From a virus: a stretch of 33,114 nucleotides of DNA. The first letter of the stretch is position 1. Each line of letters starts with the position of its first letter. Positions 23,366 through 31,631 of the stretch are shown piece by piece. Both the position numbers and the translations under genes were made by a program. Where the stretch lies: positions 1 to 33,114 of the IMG/VR virus record IMGVR_UViG_3300037826_000044. One strand, written 5' to 3'. The notes below the pieces were generated by a model. The model was not told the origin of the DNA. It did not search any database and was given only the letters and a program-made list of their open reading frames with translations.

Positions 23366-26300
23366 GCATTGCGTTCCCAGTTACTGATAAACATGTTTCG
23401 TGGTCAGCAGCGGTATATCTCAACACTCAGTATTTTCGCTGCGTTGACTACCCGCGCCGTTCCATCGGCTATGATCGTGCACGCAGCAGTTGCACGGTCA
23501 CTATCGATGAATATGTTGAAATTACCGTCGGCACGCCTGTGCCGGCGTATGTTGTGATAGAGGCGCGTGGCGAGGATCGTGTTCCGGCGCGGCGGCGTTT
23601 TTTCACCGGGTTTACCGACAAGCCCGCGGTAGACATTGCGCCGTTCGGATACAGTTTAACGCTCGTTGACATCCTGGGGCAAATCGACAAACCTCTTGCG
23701 AGCGATGTCACCTGGAGCAACACCACGTTTGAAAATGCCGTCAAGACACTACTGAATGACGCGGGAATAGAAAACAGTCAGATAGGGGCAATTTACGATC
23801 CAGGAACCGATTACAACCTGGGGACTGTGCAAGATATCACATTGGAGGCCGGGGCTGAAAATGTGTCAAAAGTGATTGACGAATTGATGAAATTCGCCGG
23901 GTGCGCAATTTGGGTCACACCGGGCGGCATTATCCGCGTGAGTTACGACGTTAACATTCCCCGCGAAACCGGCGAGCATGCCTATGTCTGGGGTGATCCG
24001 GCGGGTGATGAGCGTGGCATTTATGCCGGCTATAGCGACAATACAAGCGGTAGCTTCGAGGCGATTACATCTGGTTGGATTGCCCGAGGGCGACGATCAT
24101 CTGGTGGCAGCACACCGACTTTCACGTTTAACGCCACGGGTATTAGTGGCAAAATTGGCAGTGGTACCTATAGATTTGCACAATCGAATAGCATCTGTGA
24201 GAAAATCGCCAAACGTGAAACAGCGAAAAACCTGCGGCCTGCCCGATCTATTACCATTCCGTGTGCCCTGGATGCCGAATTTCTGCCAGCAACTACCATC
24301 AATCTGACCATCCCCGACCGTCAGGGGTATAGCGTCAACACGACGGTGCTGGTGCGTAGCATTGATACGGCGGACGGCACGATGACATTGAATGCGGTTC
24401 TCGGCGTGCCTCAGGTATCAGGCACTGGTTTTTCAGAGAGCGATCTCGATGATATTGGCGTGGGGGATGATGGGCACCCACTCGACACGCTGTTTGAGCT
24501 TTTTGCTGATTTCACTATTACGATTGACACAGAGCCGATAGACGTTGCAGGTAGCCTGGAAAATCGGCTGTTTGTTCACGTTGACGCAACACAATCAGCC
24601 TCAGGTACTCGCACCTGGAGTGTGACGGGCGCAACCGCAACACCCGCAACCCCGACGGGCAATGAGGTGACATTTCTCCTCGACACAGCAGACCCCACAG
24701 GCGTAACCATTAATCTCAACCTCGACGATGGGGTTGCGACGCCGGTTGACGTGAGCAAGCCGCTGGCTGTGGCGGAAGTCCAAGATCTGTTTCGGCCCAT
24801 CAGCACCGCAACCGGGAGCAACGGACATCGGTTATTGACACGCGGCGGATGGCAGGCACAGACCAGGAGCGGCCAGACGTGTACCGCGGTGGCGCAATTC
24901 AACCCCAACGGCGCGTGGTCGGGATGGAATGACGGCGCGGTCTATCAGTGGGTTTTTCCTGGTGCGCCTGTGCTGAAATGGACGCATCCGACAGGCACAT
25001 CAATTTCCGTAATCTGGGTACCAGAGAACGCACAGGAAATCATCCTCGTTGCAGCAGGCAGCGATCTGTATTTGTCTACTGACGAGGGCGAATCGTTCAC
25101 GTTATTGCGCTCTAATGCCACCATAGCTGATATCAGCACCCCGCCTGATAACGCAGATACAATTGGCATTGCCGAGGGTGCAAACGTCCTCGAATCGTTC
25201 GATGGGGGCGCGACCTGGGCGACAACGATTGTCGGGGCTATTGGCAGCACAGCAGAATCCCTGGCACCCGCCCCATGGGGAAACGCATGTGCATTCAGCA
25301 GTGCAGGCAGCAGTGCCGATGTGGTCAGATTCAGCCAGGGCTACACCGTAGACTGGAGTGCCGTTGGAAGCGCGCCAACAAGCTTAACAACCATCACACC
25401 ATTGCTCACGGAGCCGGGGTATATTGCGGGTGATGGTAGCGGGAATCTCTACCTGCTCCTACAAAACGGAAGCGATTTTGACGCAACCGACATTGGAACG
25501 AATGCTAGCGGCAATATTACGGCGCTGCTGCGAGATGGCGCGGTCGGCGGTGACAGTCCGTTCGGCGATTTGTGTTATGTCGGGGATAGCGGCGCGGGGG
25601 GGTTGCAGGGCACACTGAAACTGCTCAACCGTAACATCACCCATCTGTATCGAATTGACAACGTGAGCACCGCAACCGCACAGATTGGCTATCTGCCAGT
25701 TGGCGCAACTGACATTGATGGATATAGGCTGCTCGCGCCCACCTGGGGGGCACCAATGGGCAGTGCTGGCGTTTGGGAGTATAGCGGGGGCACATGGTCA
25801 TTGCGCAGCGCAGGGCTGCCCACAGATGTGGTGCTGTATGGCGAGTGGATTGCAGCGAATCCCAACAACCCCAACGAATGGATTGCACTGTTCCACGCGA
25901 ACACCGGTAGTAACATAGAGCTTACTGGGAAAATAACCAGCAGTGGTGGCACATACAGCCCGTTCTGGCTATGGGACGGCAGCACATGGACTGAGATAGT
26001 CCGGGCTGAGACCTCTGGTCCAACATCACGCCAGGTGTATCGGGTCGAATACAACAATGCCAATGAGTGGGTTTTTGTTGTGTATTACGATGGAACGAAC
26101 GTACTTGTTTATGGCGTTGGGTCTGGCACCACCATCTCGGGTTTTTTCGGGGTGTCGGATATGTATGGCTCATACGCAATCGCCGGTGATGGCGACTGGG
26201 TACTCCAGATACAGGGTCACAGTGGGGCAGCTAACAACGACGACATACGATACGCAGACAACGCTGGCAATGTTACTCGACCGTCAGGGTCGAATGTTGG

Positions 26301-26721
26301 GGACGGCATAGGGTTTATGGCGCGGTATCCTGCAGGGAGGGAGCTGCTGCTGATAAAGAGCGACCGAGACGAATTATGGGGAACAAACGATTATCGAGCA
26401 TCACAACCAGTCAATCTGGGGTATGCAGCGCCACAAAATCGTAGCATTGTGATTAATGCAGACAATCAGGTGTTCCACGCATCCAGCAGTGGCCTGGTGC
26501 GCGTGGACAACCCATACACCTCACCTGCTGCAACCACCGTGGCGTTTAGTGGTGTTAACCTCGGGGAAACAAGAATCGACACACAAAATCACAGAGTTGT
26601 GGTTTCCATATCGGGGAGCAATGCGCATGTGTATGACACACAGACCGGTGATACCGCAGTAATCGACCTGTCGGGGCTGACAGGGCTATCTAGTGTACGC
26701 ATTATCGAGTCAGTCACATGA
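23362..26721 (+). CDS. Tail hub protein fused to Ig-like and beta-propeller domains
   Basis: The 1119-residue protein starts in an ATGA overlap. Residues ~1-360 look like a baseplate hub: GYSLTLVDILGQIDKPLA, VSKVIDELMKFAGCAIW and IIRVSYDVN. Residues ~365-480 are probably Ig-like (TRTWSVTGATATPATPTG). From ~500 to the end repeated Trp-rich blades occur with Asp-box-like motifs, STDEGESFTLL and SFDGGATWATT, as in BNR-repeat propellers such as sialidases and YCF48-like proteins. The end reads AVIDLSGLTGLSSVRIIES. It likely combines the tail-tip hub with a glycan-binding receptor domain. Confidence 0.82.
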   Translation: MSIAFPVTDKHVSWSAAVYLNTQYFRCVDYPRRSIGYDRARSSCTVTIDEYVEITVGTPVPAYVVIEARGEDRVPARRRFFTGFTDKPAVDIAPFGYSLTLVDILGQIDKPLASDVTWSNTTFENAVKTLLNDAGIENSQIGAIYDPGTDYNLGTVQDITLEAGAENVSKVIDELMKFAGCAIWVTPGGIIRVSYDVNIPRETGEHAYVWGDPAGDERGIYAGYSDNTSGSFEAITSGWIARGRRSSGGSTPTFTFNATGISGKIGSGTYRFAQSNSICEKIAKRETAKNLRPARSITIPCALDAEFLPATTINLTIPDRQGYSVNTTVLVRSIDTADGTMTLNAVLGVPQVSGTGFSESDLDDIGVGDDGHPLDTLFELFADFTITIDTEPIDVAGSLENRLFVHVDATQSASGTRTWSVTGATATPATPTGNEVTFLLDTADPTGVTINLNLDDGVATPVDVSKPLAVAEVQDLFRPISTATGSNGHRLLTRGGWQAQTRSGQTCTAVAQFNPNGAWSGWNDGAVYQWVFPGAPVLKWTHPTGTSISVIWVPENAQEIILVAAGSDLYLSTDEGESFTLLRSNATIADISTPPDNADTIGIAEGANVLESFDGGATWATTIVGAIGSTAESLAPAPWGNACAFSSAGSSADVVRFSQGYTVDWSAVGSAPTSLTTITPLLTEPGYIAGDGSGNLYLLLQNGSDFDATDIGTNASGNITALLRDGAVGGDSPFGDLCYVGDSGAGGLQGTLKLLNRNITHLYRIDNVSTATAQIGYLPVGATDIDGYRLLAPTWGAPMGSAGVWEYSGGTWSLRSAGLPTDVVLYGEWIAANPNNPNEWIALFHANTGSNIELTGKITSSGGTYSPFWLWDGSTWTEIVRAETSGPTSRQVYRVEYNNANEWVFVVYYDGTNVLVYGVGSGTTISGFFGVSDMYGSYAIAGDGDWVLQIQGHSGAANNDDIRYADNAGNVTRPSGSNVGDGIGFMARYPAGRELLLIKSDRDELWGTNDYRASQPVNLGYAAPQNRSIVINADNQVFHASSSGLVRVDNPYTSPAATTVAFSGVNLGETRIDTQNHRVVVSISGSNAHVYDTQTGDTAVIDLSGLTGLSSVRIIESVT

Positions 26722-26748
26722 CAGCGTGCAATTGTGGAGGTGATTGAT

Positions 26749-27066
26749 ATGGGTCTCGATGCTCGCATTAGGGCAGCGGCGTTGTTTCGAGAGCAAGAAC
26801 AACAAAAACAAAGGGATCTACAACAGCAGTGGGATTCTAATTACGCACAAATCCAACAGGATATTGATAATATGCGTGCAGATTCGGAGTTTTTCCCACT
26901 TTCACTATCAGCAGACAGAGAGATACCAACAGGGAGACAGTTGGTAATTGACACATTAACAATTGAGAGCACATCGACACTCACTATCGCAGGCAGATTG
27001 CATAATCTGTTTGACGAAACAACTGACGGAACAGTTGTGATTGACGGTACTTGGATAATAGGATAA
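26749..27066 (+). CDS. Small tail-tip protein with coiled coil
   Basis: The 105-residue protein begins at the ATG at 26749, which has GGAGGTGAT upstream. Residues ~15-40 are a Gln-rich coiled coil (FREQEQQKQRDLQQQWDSN), then a short beta-repeat-like end (IDTLTIESTSTLTIAGRL) as found in phage tip attachment proteins. It sits between hub and fibre and may link them. Confidence 0.72.
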   Translation: MGLDARIRAAALFREQEQQKQRDLQQQWDSNYAQIQQDIDNMRADSEFFPLSLSADREIPTGRQLVIDTLTIESTSTLTIAGRLHNLFDETTDGTVVIDGTWIIG

Positions 27067-27070
27067 ATTC

Positions 27071-28213
27071 ATGAGTGCAAAACACCTGCTTGCTGAAAAC
27101 AGCAGTTCACCAGATACACCTGACAGCGGATACGTAGCATTGTATGCTCGTGATGATAAAAAACTCTATGCGCAGGATAGTGCAGGTGTAGAAACGCCGC
27201 TAGGCGGTGGGGGTGCGGCAAACCTGCTCCTTAACGGTAACTTTGCCATCTGGCAGCGCGGAACGAGTCATACCAGCGTTAGCGAATTTGATTACGCCCC
27301 AGACCGTTGGTATGTGCTGTACCAAACTGCAGCCATTAACGTAGCCCGAACCGACGGCAGCAGCCAACGCTATGCTTGCCGTCTTACTCAACCGAACGCG
27401 ACAGCTCAACGGCTCGGTCTGGTGCAAATCATCGAAGGGGTAAACTGTCGCCAGCTCCGAGGGCAAAAGGCCACCCTCTCGGGGCGCGCCAGGCTTTCGG
27501 CTAGCGGCAATGCGCGCTTCGCTATTCTATCCTGGACAGGCACCGAAGATGGGGATGCGTCAACCGACCCCGATCCCCACTTCTCTGATACGGCAAAAGA
27601 CATCATCAACGACTGGACAAGCGCGAGCTACACGGCGGGCGGGTTTTTTGCGTCGTCGAACCTGGTGGTAGAGGGGGTAGGTAGCGTGGCCTGCGATGGC
27701 ACTAACTGGGAGGACTTCAGCCTCACCACAAGTGCCAATATGAGCGCGTCTATGACCAACGTGTTTGTGGTGGTGTGGAGCGAGTCAACACTGGCGCAGA
27801 ACGTCACACTCGACCTGGAAGCTGTACAGCTAGAAGCAGGTGAAAGCGCAAGCACGTTTCAGCAGCGTGGTGTAGGCGAAGAGTTGGCATTGTGTCGACG
27901 GTATTGCTTTGCTGATGAGGCTGTGGGATTTACCAGGCTGGGTTTTGGAATGGGGATAAATAGCAATGATGCAATTGCGATCTTTAATCTCCCGATCAAT
28001 TTGCGTACATTTCCAGTGTTAACAACAGCGGCAAACCTGTTTGAGTTCTATGCCACATCAACTATAGTTCCAACCAGCCTTTATGCATATCGTCTGGTTG
28101 GAAATGTGTTTAACCTGTATGCAACAAAAACAGGTAGCTTTACAACTGGCACGATGTACCAATTGCGTATAGGGTCTACGTCAACGTTGTTTGAGGTTGA
28201 TGCGGAATTGTGA
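27071..28213 (+). CDS. Tail fibre / receptor-binding protein
   Basis: The 380-residue protein opens with SGYVALYARDDKKLYAQDSA, a common N-terminal attachment block of phage fibres. NLLLNGNFAIWQRGTS leads into a jelly-roll, probably carbohydrate-binding, domain, ending in LDLEAVQLEAGESASTFQQR and ELALCRRYC, a known border motif. The remaining ~90 residues form a C-terminal tip domain, the likely receptor contact. Confidence 0.86.
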   Translation: MSAKHLLAENSSSPDTPDSGYVALYARDDKKLYAQDSAGVETPLGGGGAANLLLNGNFAIWQRGTSHTSVSEFDYAPDRWYVLYQTAAINVARTDGSSQRYACRLTQPNATAQRLGLVQIIEGVNCRQLRGQKATLSGRARLSASGNARFAILSWTGTEDGDASTDPDPHFSDTAKDIINDWTSASYTAGGFFASSNLVVEGVGSVACDGTNWEDFSLTTSANMSASMTNVFVVVWSESTLAQNVTLDLEAVQLEAGESASTFQQRGVGEELALCRRYCFADEAVGFTRLGFGMGINSNDAIAIFNLPINLRTFPVLTTAANLFEFYATSTIVPTSLYAYRLVGNVFNLYATKTGSFTTGTMYQLRIGSTSTLFEVDAEL

Positions 28214-28223
28214 GGAGGAGATG

Positions 28224-28526
28224 ATGGGATACACAGACACGTATTCACTGGCTGAAACAACGATTTTTCGGCAGCAGTGTATGGTCTCGCTGGTTCAGTC
28301 GGCAATTAGCATCAGTGCCGAGCCAGACACGACGGATAACCACGCGAACCGTATTGCGCTTGCACACGCAGTGCTGCGTGAACCAGAGCGACATACCAAC
28401 CTGATGAGTTATGCGATAGCATATTATGCTACCGACGAGACAGATACCGCGTTGGACACAGCGGTCGGTAGTGTGTGGGATGCATACGCAAATGCGTATG
28501 CCGAAAACACAGGAAATGTGGTATAA
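28224..28526 (+). CDS. Small protein at the end of the tail operon
   Basis: The 100-residue helical protein has AGGAGG at 28213-28218; of two adjacent ATGs the second (28224) has better spacing. It is acidic at the C-terminus and reads AHAVLREPERHTNLMSYAIA in the middle. Similar short proteins often close phage tail operons with unknown function. A strong terminator follows. Confidence 0.72.
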   Translation: MGYTDTYSLAETTIFRQQCMVSLVQSAISISAEPDTTDNHANRIALAHAVLREPERHTNLMSYAIAYYATDETDTALDTAVGSVWDAYANAYAENTGNVV

Positions 28527-28551
28527 TTAGGTTGGGATTGACGGGGACTTA

Positions 28552-28591
28552 CAGGAGCGCCAGTGGGTAATCCACTGGCGCTCCTGGTTTT
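28552..28591. terminator. Strong hairpin terminator, possibly bidirectional
   Basis: A perfect 15-base-pair stem with a five-base loop (28552-28566 with 28572-28586) is followed by GTTTT on the + strand. It lies between the convergent tail operon and the pentapeptide operon and could end both. Confidence 0.88.
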
Positions 28592-28594
28592 CAT

Positions 28595-29179
28595 TCATTT
28601 TCCAATCACCTCCAACCCGATAGTGCCCGTAGTTATGGCGCTGTGCATGTCGGCACCATCGAGATTAGCACCGCTCAGGTCGGTATAGCTCAAAATGGCG
28701 TAACTCAGGTCAGCCCCGCTCAGGTCGGCATAGCGCAAGTCGGCCTCGCTCATGTTTGCTCTGTGCAAGTCGGCCCCGCTCAAGATGGCCCCGATCATGT
28801 CGGCATAGCTCAGGACGGCCCAGCGCAGGTCTGCACCGCGAAAGTCTGCCCCGCTCAAGTCGGCCCAACACAGGTTAGCACCGCTCAGGTCGGCACCGTG
28901 CAGAACAGCTCCGCTCATATTCACCTCGATCAGGTCAGCACTGCGCAGGATGGCCTCGCTCATGGTAGCCCTGCGCAAGTCTGCCTTGCGTAGGTCGGAC
29001 CTACTTAGGGCAGCCCCGCGCAAGTCGGCCATGCGTAGGTTGACCCTGCGTAGGTCGGCCCTGCGCAGGTCGGCCCTGCGCAGGTCGACCTTGCGCAGGT
29101 TGGCATAGCTAGCACCATCCTGATTCGGGTTCATTAGCCACATCTTGTGTGACTGTAAAATGTTTTGCAGATCAATCAT
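28595..29179 (-). CDS. Pentapeptide-repeat protein 1
   Basis: The 194-residue protein is almost wholly A(D/N)LXX repeats from residue ~25 to 185, which fold as a right-handed quadrilateral beta-helix. The N-terminus IDLQNILQSHKMWLMNPNQD is shared with the two other copies and is therefore part of the family. Pentapeptide proteins of the MfpA/Qnr type mimic DNA and bind gyrase, but no such target can be read here. AGGAGGGT precedes the ATG and a stem-loop lies just upstream. It is the second gene of an operon with the acidic 78-residue protein. Confidence 0.93.
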   Translation of the reverse strand: MIDLQNILQSHKMWLMNPNQDGASYANLRKVDLRRADLRRADLRRVNLRMADLRGAALSRSDLRKADLRRATMSEAILRSADLIEVNMSGAVLHGADLSGANLCWADLSGADFRGADLRWAVLSYADMIGAILSGADLHRANMSEADLRYADLSGADLSYAILSYTDLSGANLDGADMHSAITTGTIGLEVIGK

Positions 29180-29191
29180 CTGTACCCTCCT

Positions 29192-29214
29192 GCCCGGATA
29201 CGATGCCTCCGGGC
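29192..29214 (-). promoter_or_regulatory. Stem-loop before the pentapeptide gene, copy A
   Basis: GCCCGGA (29192-29198) pairs with TCCGGGC (29208-29214), 9-base loop, ending a few bases before the AGGAGG of the pentapeptide gene. No T-run follows, so it is more likely an RNA stability or translation element. A copy is at 31247-31269. Confidence 0.6.
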
Positions 29215-29231
29215 GGGCGTAAAAACATTAG

Positions 29232-29468
29232 TTACACATGGTCAGCGTCAACGTCGTCATCGCTAACCTGGTCATCGAAACCTATCTCTATACCCTCGTC
29301 CCATCCAAACACCAGACATCCGTCGTCATCCCTGTAGAGTCCGCCGCTCTCGTCGTACCACCGAACCAGTTCCAATCCGTTCTCAACCGCTACGTCGCGT
29401 ACAGTTTTCCCGTCTACCATCTGTTCGTTCAGTGCGTCAATCCGTGCCTGGCTCATTACTCGTGTCAT
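29232..29468 (-). CDS. Acidic 78-residue protein, copy A
   Basis: The protein begins MTRVMSQARIDALNEQMVDG with a helix-turn-helix-like KTVRDVAVENGLELVRWYDE, then ends in a very acidic tail (FDDQVSDDDVDADHV). A GAGAGGA site precedes the ATG. It is the first gene after the palindromic promoter and is almost the same as the protein at 31287. The acid tail could mimic DNA or bind a basic partner; function unknown. Confidence 0.78.
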   Translation of the reverse strand: MTRVMSQARIDALNEQMVDGKTVRDVAVENGLELVRWYDESGGLYRDDDGCLVFGWDEGIEIGFDDQVSDDDVDADHV

Positions 29469-29482
29469 TATTCTGTCCTCTC

Positions 29483-29514
29483 AATTCATTCATTCAATTC
29501 ATTCATTCATTCAA
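29483..29514. repeat. ATTC microsatellite in the leader, copy A
   Basis: Between promoter and ribosome-binding site the + strand reads blocks of ATTC, three and then four units separated by A. The matching leader at 31534-31554 has two and two units. Confidence 0.85.
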
Positions 29515-29515
29515 C

Positions 29516-29551
29516 TGACACCATTGTAGCACTATGATACAGTGGTGTCAA
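29516..29551 (-). promoter_or_regulatory. Promoter within a palindrome, copy A
   Basis: On the minus strand TTGACA (29546-29551) and TACAAT (29523-29528) have a 17-base spacer. The arms TGACACCA-TGTA and TACA-TGGTGTCA (29516-29528, 29538-29550), 12 of 13 symmetric, span the promoter and are a likely operator. Confidence 0.85.
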
Positions 29552-29603
29552 TAGCTGTGAGGGATATGATAGCAAATTACTGCATAATTGGTCATAGATG
29601 AAC

Positions 29604-29628
29604 GGGGTGTCAATCATCCTGACACCCC
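29604..29628. promoter_or_regulatory. Inverted repeat GGGGTGTCA-N7-TGACACCCC
   Basis: Perfect nine-base arms surround seven bases at the 3' end of pentapeptide gene 2. The TGACACC core equals that of the promoter palindromes, so it may be a further operator or, as RNA, a weak terminator of operon B. Confidence 0.6.
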
Positions 29629-30273
29629 ATTCATGCCAGGTGCCGAACCCAACCCGATAGTGCCCGTAGTTATGGCACTGCGCAGATCAACCCTGCGCAG
29701 ATCAGCCCTGCGCAAGTCTGCCCCGCTCAGGTTGGCCATGCGCAGGTCTGCGCCGCTCAGGTTGGCGACGTTCAGGTCTGCGCCGCTCAGGTCGGCACCG
29801 CTCAGGTTTGTGTAGCTCAGGTTTGCGTAGCTCAGGTCGGTGTTGCGTAGGTTTGACCCGCTCAGGTCTGCACCGCGCAGATCGGCCCCGATCATGTCGG
29901 TCTTGCTTATGTCGGAATAACGCAGGATGGCATGACTCAGGTTGGTATTGAACAGGTCTGCAATGTGCAAATCGGCCCTGCTCATGTCGGCACTACGCAA
30001 GTCAGCCCTGCGCAGGTTGGCACCGCTCAGATTGGCCCTGCTCATGTCGGCACTACGCAAGTCAGCCCTGCGCAGGTCTGCACCGCTCAGGATGGCCCAG
30101 CGCAGATTAGCACCACTCAGGTCAACCCAGCGCAGGTCTGCACCGCGCAGGTCAGCCCCGTTCAGGTTGGTACCGCGCAGGTTAACACCGCGGAGATTAG
30201 CGGGTTTTGCACCATCCTGATGCGGATTTTGCAGCCATAGTCGATGTGCCTGCAAAATGTTTTGTGTGTCCAT
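29614..30273 (-). CDS. Pentapeptide-repeat protein 2
   Basis: The 219-residue protein starts in a TAATG overlap with the helix-turn-helix gene. Its N-terminus DTQNILQAHRLWLQNPHQDG is like that of the two paralogs, then ~35 A(D/N)LXX repeats follow. It has no acidic partner gene directly before it. It ends operon B. A gyrase-binding or other DNA-mimic role is possible but unproven. Confidence 0.93.
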   Translation of the reverse strand: MDTQNILQAHRLWLQNPHQDGAKPANLRGVNLRGTNLNGADLRGADLRWVDLSGANLRWAILSGADLRRADLRSADMSRANLSGANLRRADLRSADMSRADLHIADLFNTNLSHAILRYSDISKTDMIGADLRGADLSGSNLRNTDLSYANLSYTNLSGADLSGADLNVANLSGADLRMANLSGADLRRADLRRVDLRSAITTGTIGLGSAPGMNGVSG

Positions 30274-30527
30274 TATTCCCCCGTAGCGCCATCATTTTTC
30301 GTTCTTCGCCTATACTGCTGCCGTTCGCTGAGTTCCTCCAGCGATTTCCGTGCCCGCTGACCACGCTCTGCGGCATAGCGTTCCACGCTGTCGCGGGTAA
30401 TGCGAGCGGTACGATTAGTGCCTGGTACACGTTCCAGGCGTCCACGTCGGATATATGTATACACCGTGCGCACGTGGACGCCGAGAAACTTGGCAACCTC
30501 GGCTGTGGTCATAGTAGTGTCAGTCAT
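30273..30527 (-). CDS. Helix-turn-helix protein, MerR/excisionase type
   Basis: The 84-residue protein has the HTH_17 pattern: MTTAEVAKFLGVHVRTVYTY, IRRGRLERVPGTNRTARITR and DSVERYAAERG, as in excisionases and small DNA-binding regulators. A basic tail follows. ATG at 30527 overlaps the stop of pentapeptide gene 3 (ATGA), and the stop overlaps the start of gene 2 (TAATG), so it is locked inside the operon. It may regulate through the nearby TGTCA-N7-TGACA element. An ATG at 30512 is an alternative start. Confidence 0.88.
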   Translation of the reverse strand: MTDTTMTTAEVAKFLGVHVRTVYTYIRRGRLERVPGTNRTARITRDSVERYAAERGQRARKSLEELSERQQYRRRTKNDGATGE

Positions 30528-30535
30528 CCTGACAC
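30517..30535. promoter_or_regulatory. Inverted repeat GTGTCA-N7-TGACAC
   Basis: It covers the start of the helix-turn-helix gene and shares core and spacer (TCATCC) with the element at 29604-29628. It is a possible autoregulatory site. Confidence 0.45.
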
Positions 30536-31234
30536 CTCGCACCTGAAACCAGGTGCCGACTCCAACCCGATAGTGTCCGTAGTTATGGCACTGCGCAGGT
30601 CTGCATCACTCAAGTCTGCGCCGCTCAGGTTAGCACCGCTCAGGTCGGCCCCGCTCAGGTTGGCATCACTCAGGTCGGCATAGCGCAAGTCGGCCTTGCT
30701 GAGGTTGGCCATGCGCAGGTCGGCCCCGCTCAGGTCTGCGCCGCTCAGGTCGGCCCCGCTCAGGTTGGCATCACTCAGGTCGGCATAGCGCAAGTCGGCC
30801 TCGCTGAGGTTGGCCATGCGCAGGTCTGCGCCGATTAGGATGGCCCAGAACAGGTCGGCATAGCTCAGCACGGAGTATCGCAAGTTCGCACTGCTCAGGT
30901 TGGCACCGCTCAGGTCTGCGTTGCGTAGATTGGCATAGTTCAGGTCGGCAATGTGCAGAATAGCGTCGCTCATGATCACCTCGATCAGGTCAGCACTGCG
31001 CAGGATGGCCTCGCTGAGGTTAGCCCTGCGCAAGTCTGCCTTGTATAGGTCGGAATTGCTCATGGCAGCCCCGCGCAAGTCTGCCCTGCGCAGGTCGGCC
31101 CTGCGCAGGTCGGCCCTGCGCAGGTCGGCCCTGCGCAGGTCGGCCATGCGTAGGTCGGCATAGCTAGCACCATCCTGATTCGGGTTCATCAGCCACATCT
31201 TGTGTGACTGTAAAATGTTTTGCAGATCAATCAT
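30524..31234 (-). CDS. Pentapeptide-repeat protein 3
   Basis: The 236-residue protein is the longest of the three, with the family N-terminus IDLQNILQSHKMWLMNPNQD and about 38 repeats. Two blocks within it, at 30610-30700 and 30720-30820, are nearly identical, showing growth by internal duplication. AGGAGG precedes the start with a stem-loop upstream. It overlaps the helix-turn-helix gene by four bases. Confidence 0.93.
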   Translation of the reverse strand: MIDLQNILQSHKMWLMNPNQDGASYADLRMADLRRADLRRADLRRADLRRADLRGAAMSNSDLYKADLRRANLSEAILRSADLIEVIMSDAILHIADLNYANLRNADLSGANLSSANLRYSVLSYADLFWAILIGADLRMANLSEADLRYADLSDANLSGADLSGADLSGADLRMANLSKADLRYADLSDANLSGADLSGANLSGADLSDADLRSAITTDTIGLESAPGFRCEVSG

Positions 31235-31246
31235 CTGTAGCCTCCT

Positions 31247-31269
31247 GCCCGGATACGATGCCTCCGGGC
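31247..31269 (-). promoter_or_regulatory. Stem-loop before the pentapeptide gene, copy B
   Basis: GCCCGGA (31247-31253) and TCCGGGC (31263-31269) form the same hairpin as at 29192, at the same distance from the ribosome-binding site. Confidence 0.6.
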
Positions 31270-31286
31270 GGGCGTAAAAATATTAG

Positions 31287-31520
31287 TTACACATGGTCAG
31301 CGTCAACGTCGTCATCGCTAACCTGGTCATCGAACCCCTCGTCTCCATATGCCCATCCAAACACCAGATATCCGTCGTAGTCTCTGTAGAGTCCGCCGCT
31401 CTCGTCGTACCACCGAACCAGTTCCAATCCGTTCTCAACCGCTACGTCGTGTGCTGTTTTCCCGTCTACCATCTGTTCGTTCAGTGCGTCAATCCGTGCC
31501 TGGCTCATTACTCGTGTCAT
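31287..31520 (-). CDS. Acidic 77-residue protein, copy B
   Basis: It is a near copy of the protein at 29232, with KTAHDVAV for KTVRDVAV and a shifted acidic segment (FGWAYGDEGFDDQVSDDD). It is the first gene of operon B, behind a promoter identical to that of operon A. Retention of both copies with an intact frame suggests a useful product. Confidence 0.78.
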   Translation of the reverse strand: MTRVMSQARIDALNEQMVDGKTAHDVAVENGLELVRWYDESGGLYRDYDGYLVFGWAYGDEGFDDQVSDDDVDADHV

Positions 31521-31555
31521 TATTCTGTCCTCTCAATTCATTCAATTCATTCAAC

Positions 31556-31591
31556 TGACACCATTGTAGCACTATGATACAGTGGTGTCAA
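31556..31591 (-). promoter_or_regulatory. Promoter within a palindrome, copy B
   Basis: TTGACA (31586-31591), 17 bases and TACAAT (31563-31568), inside the same TGACACCA/TGGTGTCA palindrome (31556-31590) as copy A. Confidence 0.85.
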
Positions 31592-31631
31592 TAGCTGTGA
31601 GGGATATGATAGCAAATTACTGCATAATTGG

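Larger units (their letters stand above)
29102..29594. repeat. Long direct repeat, copy A (mate 31157-31634)
   Basis: About 490 bases, from the pentapeptide N-terminus through stem-loop, acidic-protein gene, leader and promoter to GCATAATTGGTCAT, recur at 31157-31634 (478 bases). The 15-base difference is a shorter ATTC tract and a 3-base deletion within the acidic gene. Confidence 0.9.

Noticed and set aside
28643-31163. Repetitive + strand frames (Gln-Val-Gly or Arg-Ser-Ala repeats) and a CRISPR-like look
   Set aside because: These are the reverse strand of pentapeptide codons; the period is 15 bases and there are no unique spacers between constant repeats.
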